Shown in pieces: positions 1 to 10,275 of a stretch of 64,000 bases of DNA. The notes under the pieces were generated by a model. It saw nothing but the letters and a program-made list of their open reading frames with translations, searched no databases and was not told the DNA's origin. The stretch's first letter is position 1. Each line of letters opens with the position of its first letter. This DNA comes from Zingiber officinale (lineage: Eukaryota > Streptophyta > Magnoliopsida > Zingiberales > Zingiberaceae), in assembly GCF_018446385.1 (NCBI RefSeq), contig NC_055988.1, positions 163,444,209 to 163,508,208 on the forward strand. The letters are read 5' to 3'. The position numbers were made by a program, and so were the translations under genes.

Positions 1-260
1 ATACACCCAACTACCGTATTAATCACAATCCGATTAAAGACTGCTTTTAACGACGTCAAAGTACATAACTCCACGCATAGAATAAATGAAGGTCTCAAGT
101 CAAAAGATTAGTTACACTCGTTCATAAGAGGAATAATCAATGATACTTAATATGTGGTCTCCTCTTAAGCGGGTCGTGTCCAGTGTACCTCTAAACTCAA
201 GGCACCCCCAAGTACAACTTGGATATCCATCTCTCCGGTCTATCTCGACCTAGTCATACT
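1..260. other. disrupted flank of the first LTR element
   Basis: No gene is visible. This stretch and 7220-7434 were one sequence before the 261-7219 element inserted, because they share the ATACT duplication. The joined sequence ends ...CTAACA near 7434 and may be part of an older copia LTR. That identification is only a guess from its style. Confidence 0.4.
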
Positions 261-474
261 TGTTGGTGAAACCTTAGGTCAAGGTTGACCTGGTTGACCT
301 GACTCGAGTTGTATTTTGATGTTTGACGAGAATAGAAAAGTTCTATTCTGATGTTTGACGAGAATAGAAGAGTTGTATCTTGATATTTGACAAGAATATT
401 GGAAAACTTGGGAGGTTGTGGGTGCAACCCTTGGTCAAGGTTGACATGGTTGACCCGACTTGAGTTGATCTATT

Positions 475-1060
475 TCAAGAAGTCCAAGCAGGGAGCTTGG
501 CACGGGAAAAGTCCAAGTATGGAGACTTGGAACGGAAAAGTCCAAGCAGGGAGCTTGGCATGGGAAAAGTCCAAGCAGGGACTTGGCACGGAGAAGTCCA
601 AGTATGGAAGCTTGGCATGTGGAAGTCGGAGAGGGCTCGGTAGCTCGTTCTCCGGACTATGGTCAGAGAGGGCTCGGTAGCTCGTTCTCTGGACCGGATG
701 TGGAAGTCGGAGAGGGATCGGTAGCTCGTTCTCTGGACTAGGTCAGAGAGGGCTTGGTAGCTCATTCTCTGGACCAGACGAAGTCGGAGAGGGCTCGGTA
801 GCTCGTTCTCTGGACTGGACGAAGTCGGAGAGGGCTCGGTAGCTCGTTCTCCGGACTAGGTCAGAGAGGGCTCGGTAGCTCGTTCTCTAGACCAGGAAGG
901 CAGATAGAAAATCCTGGTGAGTGAAGCTAGGTGAAAGTCCTGGTGAGTGAAGCCAGGCAGACGTGAAAGTCCTGGTGAGTGAAGCCAGGCAGACGGAGAA
1001 ATCCTGGTGAGTGAAGCCAGGTGAAAGTCTTGGTGAGTGAAGCCGGGCAAGGAAAAATCC
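475..1060 (+). repeat. three blocks of tandem minisatellite repeats in the 5' LTR
   Basis: Block 1 (about 475-615) repeats AAGTCCAAGCAGGGAGCTTG with a period near 33 bp. Block 2 (about 622-895) repeats GAGAGGGCTCGGTAGCTCGT with a period near 40 bp, seven or eight times. Block 3 (about 905-1050) repeats TCCTGGTGAGTGAAGCCAGG with a period near 30 bp, five times. The same blocks recur in the 3' LTR at about 5575-6150. Confidence 0.9.
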
Positions 1061-1304
1061 AGATAGATCAAGGATGATAGGACATCTGGTGTTGAGAAGG
1101 TCAAGTAGGTCAAGGGAGTGACCGGATACTTGGCACGAAGAGAAAAGTCCAAGTGGGTCAAAGGGATTGACCGGACACTTGGTGGGGAGTCTTAGCAGGT
1201 CAAGGGAGTGACCGGATGCTAAGCATGACGTACCAACAGGTCATGGTTGACCAGATGGTGTGGGAAACTTAGGACTTGGTATTGGGAAAAACCAAGCTCT
1301 GGAT

Positions 1305-1640
1305 CGGTCTGGTGACCGATCAGTAACCAAACAGAATGCTTCTGTGGATTATCTGATCGGTCTCCAGACCGATCAGGAAGCAAACAGAAGAGAAGAAGGA
1401 GAAAGGCTGATCGGTCTTGGGGACCGATCAGACTCCTCCTGGACCGATCAGGACATAGCCTGATCGGTCCAAGCTTAGCCTGATCGGTCCCCAAGACCGA
1501 TCAGGGACAGTGTGGACCGATCAGGTTGGAGCCTGATTGGTCCAGACCTAGCCGTTGTGAGTGACAACGGCTAGATCTCGGTCTTCTGTGTCTTCTTCTG
1601 CCTTCACAAGTTTGCAGGTTTAGCTATATAAAGAGTCGAG
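1305..1640 (+). promoter_or_regulatory. palindrome cluster and TATA box in the 5' LTR promoter
   Basis: About six GATCGGTC ... GACCGATC half-sites lie between 1309 and 1545, many arranged as inverted pairs such as GATCGGTCTGGTGACCGATC. They end about 80 bp before a TATA box (GCTATATAAAG, about 1622-1632), which would place transcription start near 1655. Upstream palindromes plus TATA look like a U3 promoter, although no transcript is shown here. Confidence 0.6.
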
Positions 1641-2161
1641 CGACTCTACAGGATATTCTTCTTGTTTTTCTGCAAGTTCTTCCAGGTTCCTTCTGCGAGC
1701 TTTGCTGAGCTCGTACTTCTTGAAGCTTCGCGTGAGCTTCCCTGCTGCTGACATCCGTGAAGCTGCTGCTTCATCAACGGACTCCAGACGAGAAGGCAAG
1801 CAAGTGTGTTTACAATTTCTATTGTTCTTGTTTGCTTCCTCTATTGTTGTACTCCTCTGTTTTGCTATTGCAAAGACTTTGTGGTGAGGTTTCTCCACCC
1901 AGAAGGAGTTCATATTAGTCGGTTATCCGGGGTTTCATCCACCGACAGATTGATAGGATTCGTCCACCTTACGGACACGCCGAGGAGTAGGAGTATCATC
2001 TCCGAACCTCGTTACATCGCTGCGTCTAAGGTTTGATCTTCTCGTTCTCGTTTCTATTATTTTATTTCCGCTGCGCTAACCTAATTCGTAGGAAGAAACG
2101 AAAAATTGGGGTCGGCTATTCACACCCCCCCTCTCTAGCCGCATCCGAAGGTCCTAACAAG

Positions 2162-2176
2162 TGGTATCAGAGTAAG
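2162..2176 (+). other. primer binding site (initiator tRNA-Met type)
   Basis: TGGTATCAGAG begins two bases after the LTR end. It matches the complement of the 3' end of plant initiator tRNA-Met, the usual primer of Ty1/copia elements. Confidence 0.92.
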
Positions 2177-2221
2177 GTTGCTCTTCGTCGGATTAACACC
2201 CAAGGGAGCACAAGCTAGAGA

Positions 2222-3697
2222 ATGGATGGACTTGGAGAAGACGTCACGATTCCACCCTTCTACGATCGCGACGACTTCGCGTTTTGGAAGGTAAGAATGA
2301 AGTACTTTCTTATGACTAACTTAGTTAATTGGAATTGTGTACAAGTAGGTTTTGTTCCTCCAAGGGATGGAGAAGGAGAAATTCTTGAGAAGAAGAGGTG
2401 GACGAAGGAACAAATCCACCAATCCGTAATCAACGACGAGGTAATGAAAATTTTTGAATTCTCATTACCTAACGATATCTTGTGTAAGATAGGTGGTTAC
2501 AACAATGTCAAGGAATTGTGGAACAACTTGGCCAAGCTCCATGAGGGAAGCTCCAATTCAAGTCATGAAGAGGAGTCAAGTGAGTCAAGTAGCTCACTTC
2601 ATGGAGGTAAGGAATTAGAAGTTGAGGGCTACTCAACATCTAAGGAAGAGGAGGAGGAGAGTTCTTCTTCAAGATTGGAGCAAGAAGAAGAAGCCTCTAC
2701 TTCCGGAAGGGATGAAGAAGAAAGCATACAACCATCCTCAACCCTAGGTAACTCAAGCAATTTACTTTCAAGTAAATTACATATAATGTGCTTTGAGTGT
2801 AGGGAATTTGGGCATTACAAGAGTAAATGTCCAAGGAGGATTAGGAAGACTCCACCGGCACCAAAGGTCAAGAAAGCCGGAGTCCCGATACGCAAGGGTA
2901 AGGAGCACGTGGTGTGCTTCCAATGCAAGCAAAGGGGACATTATATGATCCAATGTCCGAGGGGGAGGCAACCTCACAAGGACAAGAGACCAAGGACATC
3001 TATGGGGGGAGCTAAGGCAAACCCTAAGGTATCTTTTAAGGCACATTATTGCAATCCTAATAAGAAACATGCTAGTAGCTTTATTGCAATTGCCAATGAT
3101 GATAAGCATGATAACCATAGAATCCGATACATGTCCTTAGGTGCCAAACATGTTAGCCTAGGTAAGGACAATTCTAGAAATGCTAACCCTAGAATTAACT
3201 CATCTAAGGCTAAGGAGAACCTATGTAGAAATCCCAAAACAACTAGACATATGCCTAGGAATACCTCAAAGAAAAATGACAAATTAAAACTTGAGGTATT
3301 AGAAAAGGAAAATCAAGTCTTGAGGTCAAGACTTAACAATTTAGAAAAGGCCCTTAAAAACTTAGAGAAGTCAACTCAAGGGTCTAAGGGTCAAAAATCA
3401 AAGACCAAGAACATGAGAGGTTTGGGTCACAAACCTAAGACTCAAGTGGTCAAGCCCACTTATCATAATGTTCCATTCGATTATGGAACAAGACCTAGGG
3501 CTAGGAAGACCATCACCAAGGTCACAAGGGGAGTCACCCCTAGAGTTGATCTTGATGAGTCCCAAATGACCAAGGCTTTAAAGCCTAGGAGGGTCATTAG
3601 GAGGGTTGCTAGGGAAGTCATCCCTAGTGAATATTTAGTGAACCCAATGAGCTCCAATAGGTATTGGGTTCCTAAGAGCGTGATTCCATCACGCTAG
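2222..3697 (+). CDS. Gag polyprotein of Sirevirus-like element 1
   Basis: This is an intact 491-codon frame for the capsid/nucleocapsid protein of an LTR retrotransposon, expected to pack the RNA into cytoplasmic particles. The N-terminal ~105 residues have the plant copia Gag pattern (FAFWKVRM near residue 20, KELWNNLAKLH near 98). An acidic Ser/Glu-rich linker follows. Two CCHC zinc knuckles start at Cys190 (CFECREFGHYKSKC) and Cys232 (CFQCKQRGHYMIQC). A Leu/Lys-rich predicted coiled coil lies around 350-390, and the tail ends with YWVPKS. The same coiled-coil and YWVPKS ending occurs in element B near 51 kb. A second Met lies two codons downstream. The frame stops before any pol domain, and no pol remnant follows. 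An intact frame in an element without pol suggests either recent mobility or selection. Confidence 0.92.
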   Translation: MDGLGEDVTIPPFYDRDDFAFWKVRMKYFLMTNLVNWNCVQVGFVPPRDGEGEILEKKRWTKEQIHQSVINDEVMKIFEFSLPNDILCKIGGYNNVKELWNNLAKLHEGSSNSSHEEESSESSSSLHGGKELEVEGYSTSKEEEEESSSSRLEQEEEASTSGRDEEESIQPSSTLGNSSNLLSSKLHIMCFECREFGHYKSKCPRRIRKTPPAPKVKKAGVPIRKGKEHVVCFQCKQRGHYMIQCPRGRQPHKDKRPRTSMGGAKANPKVSFKAHYCNPNKKHASSFIAIANDDKHDNHRIRYMSLGAKHVSLGKDNSRNANPRINSSKAKENLCRNPKTTRHMPRNTSKKNDKLKLEVLEKENQVLRSRLNNLEKALKNLEKSTQGSKGQKSKTKNMRGLGHKPKTQVVKPTYHNVPFDYGTRPRARKTITKVTRGVTPRVDLDESQMTKALKPRRVIRRVAREVIPSEYLVNPMSSNRYWVPKSVIPSR

Positions 3698-5337
3698 ATG
3701 GTTTAGGGTGTGTCAACCTTACTTGAATAGGTAGTTAACCTAATCATGGCAAAAGGTGGCACTTTAGGAATTTTCAAGGTGTAATCAAGCCTTGAAAATG
3801 AAATGGAAAGTTATTCCTAAAGTGATTAGGATGTGCCAATCACATTTGAGGAGTTTTCTAGGGGCAATCTAATTGGCACATAGTGATCTAAAAATCTTTA
3901 GTATATGATTTTAGGTCTATTACACTTAGGAATATGGAATTTATGGAAAAATGATCAAAATTATCAAAAATGGCAACTAAGGATAGAATTAGGTATTTTC
4001 TATACCTTTATATATTATTTGCCATGTATTGTTTGCCATATGCCATGTCATGACATCATATTTAATTCATTATCATTTGAAATGTCATGATAATACTTAG
4101 GTTAGCTATATGTCATGCCTTATTTAAGTTTCATACTTTATGACATGACATCATGACATTGGCACATGTTTTCACTTATGATATTATTTTATGCCATGTC
4201 ATTATCTTTTGCATTTATAATCAATTAATTTGATTTAAGGACAAAAACACAATTTGATATGGAGATCAAATTGTTGTTTAGAAAATGCATGAGAACTTAG
4301 ACTAAGATGACCTAAACCATATCTCACATCAAAATTGACTTGGATGTGTTTGATACACCTTAGATGTGTGTGAGATATTAGGATCATGAGTTAGGATCAA
4401 GGTGCATAGTTCTTGTACCTAGATGAGCCTAATTCAAAATGGAGGATCATAGGGAAAGCTTGTGTACAAGTCATGTACATTTAGCCCTAAGATTGTGATC
4501 CTAAATTAAATGGTTTAAAATCATTTCAAAGTTGATTTGAAAAACCTTGATGAAGCTTTTCTAGTGATAGCATTCATCATTGAGTAAGTTGATACAAAGA
4601 TTGATTAACTTTGAGTTATTTCAAAAACTTTTGAACTTTGTATCAAGATTTGAAAATGGAAGTTATTTTCATAGAAAACTATTTTTTCTTGATAGTATAT
4701 GTTATGAGAAATGTATCCTCAAAGTTTTACAATTTTTGAAATTTTCTGGAATTTTCTAGGAGTTTCTGAATTTCGGGAGGAAAATCAGAAATTCTGATAT
4801 CAGTCTTGTGGACCAATCATAGAGGATTCTGATCGGTCCAGGAAAGTGTGGATCGGTCACCAGGACCGATCTAGGAGAGTGTGGATCGGTCTGGTGACCG
4901 ATCCAGTGAAGGCTGATCGGTCTGGTGACCGATCAGAGCGTGGCAAATGCTGATTTTTCGACTGTTGACTGAAATTTCAGCTATGGAAGTTGGTTGTTTA
5001 GATTTCTAAAGGTTTGAAACTCTCCAAGACATTGTTGGTGCAATGGTCAAGGGGGAGTTGACCTTTAGGGGGAGTTTTTACTCCTAAAGACTTGAGTGAT
5101 ATGGGATTATCACTAAGTTAATTGTTGACCTTAGTATCAAGGGGGAAATTAAGAGTTTCAATGAAAGGTGTGAGACTCTCATTAGGAAGAAACTCTTGAC
5201 CTTGATTCACTCTTTTTGATGTGTGTCAAAAAGGGGGAGAATGGGAGAATGTCCAAAGAATGTTCAAGGAAGAACATTGGAAAACCTAAGTTAGGTTATC
5301 GGTTTAACCTAACTTGATTATGATTTTGTCAAACATC
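3698..5337 (+). other. AT-rich non-coding 3' internal region of element 1
   Basis: No ORF longer than about 60 codons fits a protein here, and no pol or envelope-like similarity is visible. Near the 3' side, 4845-4940 carries three GATCGGTC/GACCGATC pairs like those in the LTR promoter. Polypurine-like AGGGGGAG motifs recur at about 5048, 5066, 5139 and 5228 before the true tract. Confidence 0.7.
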
Positions 5338-5351
5338 AAAAAGGGGGAGAT
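5338..5351 (+). other. polypurine tract of element 1
   Basis: AAAAAGGGGGAGA lies one base before the TG of the 3' LTR, the expected position for plus-strand priming. A near-identical AAAAAGGGGGAGA lies about 110 bp upstream, at 5228-5240. Confidence 0.9.
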
Positions 5352-7219
5352 TGTTGGTGCAACCTTAGGTCAAGGTTGACCTGACTCGAGTTGACCTGAC
5401 TCGAGTTGTATTTTGATGTTTGACGAGAATAGAAAAGTTCTATTATGATGTTTGACGAGAATAGAAGAGTTGTATCTTGATGTTTGACAAGAATATTGGA
5501 AAACTTGGGAGGTTGTGGGTGCAACCCTTGGTCAAGGTTGACCTGGTTGACCTGACTTGAGTTGATCTATTTCAAGAAGTCCAAGCAGGGAGCTTGGCAC
5601 GGGAAAAGTCCAAGTATGGAGACTTGGCACGGAAAAGTCCAAGCAGGGAGCTTGGCATGGGAAAAGTCCAAGCAGGGACTTGGCACGGAGAAGTCCAAGT
5701 ATGGAAGCTTGGCATGTGGAAGTCGGAGAGGGCTCGGTAGCTCGTTCTCCGGACTATGGTCAGAGAGGGCTCGGTAGCTCGTTCTCTGGACCGGATGTGG
5801 AAGTCGGAGAGGGCTCGGTAGCTCATTCTCTGGACTAGGTCAGAGAGGGCTCGGTAGCTCGTTCTCTGGACCAGACGAAGTAGGAGAGGGCTCGGTAGCT
5901 CGTTCTCTGGACCGGACAAAGTCGGAGAGGGCTCGGTAGCTCGTTCTCCGGACTAGGTCAGAGAGGGCTCGGTAGCTTGTTCTCTAGACCAGGAAGGCAG
6001 ATAGAAAATCCTGGTGAGTGAAGCTAGGTGAAAGTCCTGGTGAGTGAAGCCAAGCAGACGTGAAAGTCCTGGTGAGTGAAGCCAGGCAGACGGAGAAATC
6101 CTGGTGAGTGAAGCCAGGTGAAAGTCCTGGTGAGTGAAGCCGGGCAAGGAAAAATCCAGATGGATCAAGGATGATCGGACATCTGGTGTTGAGAAGGTCA
6201 AGTAGGTCAAGGGAGTGACCGAATACTTGGCACGAAGAGAAAAGTCCAAGTGGGTCAAAGGGATTGACCGGACACTTGGTGGGGAGTCTTTGCAGGTCAA
6301 GGGAGTGACCGGATGCTAAGCATGATGTACCAACAGGTCAAGGTTGACCAGATGGTGTGGGAAACTTGGGACTTGGTATTGGGAAAAACCAAGCTCTGGA
6401 TCGGTCTGGTGACCGATCAGTAACCAAACAGAATGCTTCTGTGGATTATATGATCGGTCTCCAGACCGATCAGGAAGCAAACAGAAGAGAAGAAGGAGAA
6501 AGGCTGATCGGTCTTGGGGACCGATCAGACTCCTCCTGGACCGATCAGGCCTGATCGGTCCAAGCTTAGCCCGATCGGTCCCCAAGACCGATCAGTGAGG
6601 TGGACCGATCGTTGAGCTCGATTGTCAGACTCAGCTGCCGTGAGTGACAACGGCTAGATCTCGATCTTCGTGTCTTCTTCGCCTTCACAGTTTGCGTGTT
6701 TAGCTATATAAAGAGTCGAGCGACTCTACAGATATTCTTCTTGTTTTTCCGCAAGTTCTTCCAGTTCCTTCGCGAGCCACGAGCTCGTATTTTGAAGCTT
6801 CGTGAGCTTCCCCGCCGCCGACATCCGTGAAGCCGCTCATCAACGGACTCCGAGAAGGCAAGCAAGTGTGTTTACAATTTCTATTGTTCTTGTTTGCTTC
6901 CTCTATTGTTGTACTCCTCTGTTTTGCTGTTGCAAAGACTTTGTGGTGAGGTTTCTCCACCCAGAAGGAGTTCATATTAGCCGGTTATCCGGGGTTTCAT
7001 TCACCGACGGATTGATAGGCTTCGTCCACCTTACGGACACGCCGAGGAGTAGGAGTATCATCTCCGAACCTCGTTACATCGCTGCGTCTAAGGTTTGATC
7101 TTCTCGTTCTCGTTTCTATTATTTTATTTCCGCTGCGCTAACCTAATTCGTAGGAAGAAACGAAAAATTGGGGTCTGCTATTCACCCCCCCTCTCTAGCC
7201 ACATCCGAAGGTCCTAACA
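5352..7219 (+). repeat. 3' LTR of Sirevirus-like element 1
   Basis: This 1,868-bp copy is nearly identical to the 5' LTR over most of its length, including the repeat blocks. Between about 6590 and 6860 it differs by many 1- to 5-base gaps and substitutions. Its palindromes lie at 6400-6610 and its TATA box at about 6703-6710. Confidence 0.93.
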
Positions 7220-7433
7220 ATACTCAGCATTGATCTAGATATCCATGTCCCCTCTAGATATCTATCTGATCAAGGACTATTTTCAGATTAATATACTCAT
7301 TAATCTGTGGGACTTTATCATTAATCATATACGTACAGAAAAGTAATTAATTAATGATAAATTCTTGCCTTTATTAAATAATTATCCACAAAATACATAA
7401 GGAGTGTCTTGGCACATAAGTGCACACACTAAC

Positions 7434-8218
7434 AGTTAGGACCAAAAGAATTAAGATATCTCCATAATAGTATGATATTGTCCACTTTGGACCTAAGCCC
7501 TCATGGTTTTGATTTTGAGCTCAACCCAAATGGTCTTGTATCAATGGAGATATTTTTCTCTTATAATTAAGTTCATGATCCTTTCCATGCGTTTTCAATG
7601 TGGGACTTTATTTACAACCATTGCAACCCAACAATCCTGCCTCAAACGAAGGACCTACCTCTCAAACATATCCGCTTGATATCATCTGATCCTTAACCCA
7701 TCGGGACTTTCCTATCCCTCGGTCCAACTGACCTACTAGGACTTTCCTACCCTTCGGTCAAATCGACCTACTAGAACTTCCTTGCATCTCGATCCATCTA
7801 ACCTACTAGGTCTTTCTTGCCCCTCAATCTAATCGACTTACTATGTCTTCCTTGCCTAGCCGCAACTAGGACTTCTCTGCCTAGTGTTAGGTCGTCTTGA
7901 TCTAGACATGGGAGCTCCCACTTCCTTCGTTAGAGGTTAATATTCCACCCACATCAATTGGACCATGACTATTGTGCACAGTCGACGGTTAGTCATTCTG
8001 GCAGTCCGAACTCTGATACTAATTGTTAGAACCAAAAAAATTAAGATATCTCTATAATGGTATGATATTGTCCACTTTGGGCCTAAGCCTTATGGTTTTA
8101 TTTTTGGGCTCAACATAAAATGTCTCATACCAATAGAGATATCTTTTCCTTATAAGTCAATGATCCTTTTCATATGTTTTTAATGTGGGACTTTGTTTGC
8201 TATCATTGCAACCTAACA
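7434..8218 (-). mobile_element. TRIM-type mini-LTR element
   Basis: Two ~197-bp direct repeats (about 7434-7633 and 8024-8218) run from GTTAGRACC to CTAACA or CCAACA and share ATGATATTGTCCACTTTGG and AATGTGGGACTTT. Immediately left of the second repeat is CTCTGATACTAAT, the reverse complement of a tRNA-Met primer site. Just right of the first is the complement of a polypurine tract. The element therefore reads on the minus strand, with only ~390 bp inside and no coding capacity. No matching target duplication was found. Confidence 0.75.
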
Positions 8219-8673
8219 GAAGTTTCTCCACCTCTGGAAAGTTTCTAAGAAGGAGGATTTCATAGTGGATGAAATCATGAGAGTTGAACCCTTGGATTAG
8301 TCATCTTAAGGAGGTGGAGACCAAGTACAATCGAGGTATTAGCATTGCTTCAAGTTTTTCACTGTCATCCAAGTTCAAAGAAGCGAAAGAAATTATTCAC
8401 CCTCCCCTCCCCTCTAGCTCTCTACATGTCCTAATACTCATATGACATCAAGTCTAGACCATAGGTCTGATACTACTGGTTATGACTAAAAATATTTACA
8501 TTTCTTCACAATAGTATGATATTATCCATTTTGAGCCTAAACCCTCATGGATTTATTTTTGACTTTACGTCTTTTCCCTAAAGACCTCATACCAATGAAG
8601 ATATCTTTTATTTTTTAAATCCATAATCTTTTTCATGTATCTCCAATGTATAATTTTGATTATATTCCCAACA
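8219..8673 (-). mobile_element. second TRIM unit sharing an LTR (third LTR copy)
   Basis: A third diverged LTR copy (about 8477-8673) carries ATAGTATGATATTATCC and CCTCATACCAATG like the other two. GGTCTGATACTACTGG before it is again a decayed primer site on the minus strand. The spacer 8219-8470 is unlike the internal region of the first unit. The order LTR-internal-LTR-internal-LTR suggests a tandem formed by recombination between elements. Confidence 0.6.
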
Positions 8674-8743
8674 TTATTAAACTCAATAATCAACCAAACA
8701 AGATTAAAATGTAAAAGTTTTAAACAATAAAATAAGTTTGAAT

Positions 8744-9110
8744 CACTACAAAAAAAACTACAATTTAGGGACGAAATTTAAGGACGAATAAAAATCGTTG
8801 CACATTTGGGACAGATTTTGCAACGAAAAAATAATTCATCGTAAATTAGCAACGAAAATAGAAACGAAAAAACTTCGTTGCAAATTCGCAACAAATACAT
8901 TTTCATCGCAAAAATCGTTGCCAATCAGCGTTGAAAAATAAATTTCGTTGGAAAAATTAAAAAATTTGCGTCAAATAAATTGTTCATCGCAGAATTTGAG
9001 ATAAACAGATAAAGTTTTGCGACAAATCTTTGGTTTCATTGCAAATTGGCAACAAATATATATTCATCGCAATTATCATGGCATATTTGGGACGAAATGC
9101 CAAGTTCGTC
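8744..9110 (+). repeat. left TIR and subterminal repeats of the 5.3-kb CACTA
   Basis: The terminal inverted repeat is followed by over a dozen copies of short motifs related to GACGAA, GCAACGAA and TTCGTTGC in both orientations. In En/Spm elements such subterminal repeats bind the TNP1/TNPA protein. Confidence 0.8.
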
Positions 9111-9134
9111 ACAAATTTTTGTTTTTTAAGTGAG

Positions 9135-9449
9135 ACTTTAAAATTTTGGAAGATGACCATAGAGATCTCGGATTGACACGAAACAAGTTTCTATGAGTTC
9201 GTATCAATCTCCTCATCTTACTAGTAGGCCCAAACCAAATTTTTAACCAATATTCTGACGTTTATAAATTTTCTAACCCGAACGAGTAATAAATATTAAA
9301 ATCTTGATACAAAAATTTATAAACGTCAGAATATTAGTTAAAAATTTTGTTTGGGCCCACTAGTAAGATGGTGAGAATGATACGAACAAATAGAAACTTG
9401 TTTCGTGTCATTCCGAGCTCTCTAGGGCCATCTATCAAATTTTTAAAGT
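9135..9449. repeat. ~315-bp foldback inside the CACTA
   Basis: Arms at about 9135-9270 and 9308-9449 are imperfect inverted copies, for example ACACGAAACAAGTTTCTATG against CATAGAAACTTGTTTCGTGT-like sequence. The spacer is short. The left arm recurs in direct orientation at about 10048-10165. Confidence 0.75.
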
Positions 9450-9596
9450 ATCAATTAAAAAAATAATAAAAAAGAAATTTTGGGACGAAATTTGGAATTC
9501 GTCCTTAATTTGGGACGAACCTAGAAGTTCGTCGCAAATTTGGGACGAATTCCCATATCCGTCGCAAAATTTAAAATTTTTAAAAATCAAAATAAA

Positions 9597-9955
9597 TGCG
9601 TCCAAAATACGAGAGATGGACCTACAGAGCTCTGAATCATATGAAACAAGTTCCTATGAGTTTGTATCGATCTCATGATCGCAACGATGGCCTCAAATAG
9701 TTTTTTAATTTTTTTAATCATAATAATTAATAAGTAGAAGGAGTTCATAAAGCTTAAGAGTTAGTGAAAAAGAGTTAAGTATTTGAAAATGGTGAAGTGA
9801 TTTTGGTAGTAAAAAATTACTCACCTAAATATATTGTGTGAAAAAAATATTTGAGGTCACCTTACGATCAGGAGATCGATACGAACTCATAGAAACTTGT
9901 TTCATATGATTCGGAGTTCTGTAGGTCCATCTCCCGTATTTTGGATGTATTTAAT
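9597..9955. repeat. second foldback inside the CACTA
   Basis: The segment at 9597-9690 (GGACCTACAGAGCTCTGAAT and onwards) is repeated inverted at 9862-9955. Its core, GAAACAAGTT ... GTATCGATCTC, is related to the first foldback. Confidence 0.7.
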
Positions 9956-10275
9956 TTGATTTTTGAAAAATTAAAAGTTTGCGACGAACTCGAGAATTCG
10001 TCCCTAATTTGGGACGAATTCCCGAGTTCGTCGCAAATTTCTATTTTTTTTAAGTGAGACTTTAAAAATTTGGAAGATGACCCTAGAGATCTCGGATTGA
10101 CACGAAACAAGTTTCTATGGGTTCGTATCGTTCTCCTCATCTTAGTAGTGGTCCCAAAACAAATTTTTAACCAAACAAGATTGTGGAGATTCGTAAGTAG
10201 AATCAAACTATTTCATTTTTTAACTATTTTAATTATTTAACAATTTTTTATAATTTATAATAGATTTGATAATTC

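Larger units (their letters stand above)
261..2159 (+). repeat. 5' LTR of Sirevirus-like element 1
   Basis: The 1,899-bp LTR starts TGTTGGTG and ends CTAACA. It contains three blocks of short tandem repeats, a cluster of GATCGGTC/GACCGATC palindromes, a TATA box at about 1624-1632 and the conserved end found again at 7219. Several ORFs of 60-115 codons cross it on both strands, but they follow the tandem repeats and are not genes. Confidence 0.93.
261..7219 (+). mobile_element. complete Sirevirus-like Ty1/copia element carrying gag only (TR-GAG type)
   Basis: Two long direct repeats (261-2159 and 5352-7219) begin TGTTGGTG and end CTAACA. They are bounded by a perfect 5-bp duplication, ATACT, at 256-260 and 7220-7224. 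A primer binding site complementary to initiator tRNA-Met follows the 5' LTR, and a polypurine tract precedes the 3' LTR. The internal region encodes an intact Gag but no protease, integrase, reverse transcriptase or RNase H. The element would therefore need enzymes supplied in trans. The coiled-coil Gag with two zinc knuckles, long LTRs and repeated polypurine tracts point to the Sirevirus lineage. That placement is inferred without a tree. Confidence 0.93.

Noticed and set aside
475..1060. Regularly spaced repeats that look CRISPR-like
   Set aside because: The units are contiguous with variable period, occur identically in both LTRs of a plant retrotransposon, and have no unique spacers or cas genes.
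387..1494. Several ORFs of 65-101 codons on both strands of the LTR (also 5562-6585)
   Set aside because: They follow the tandem repeats, have repeat-like composition in every frame, and show no domain.
4845..4940. Internal LTR fragment or nested solo LTR in element 1
   Set aside because: Only the palindrome motif is shared with the LTR. The flanking sequence does not match and there are no LTR ends.
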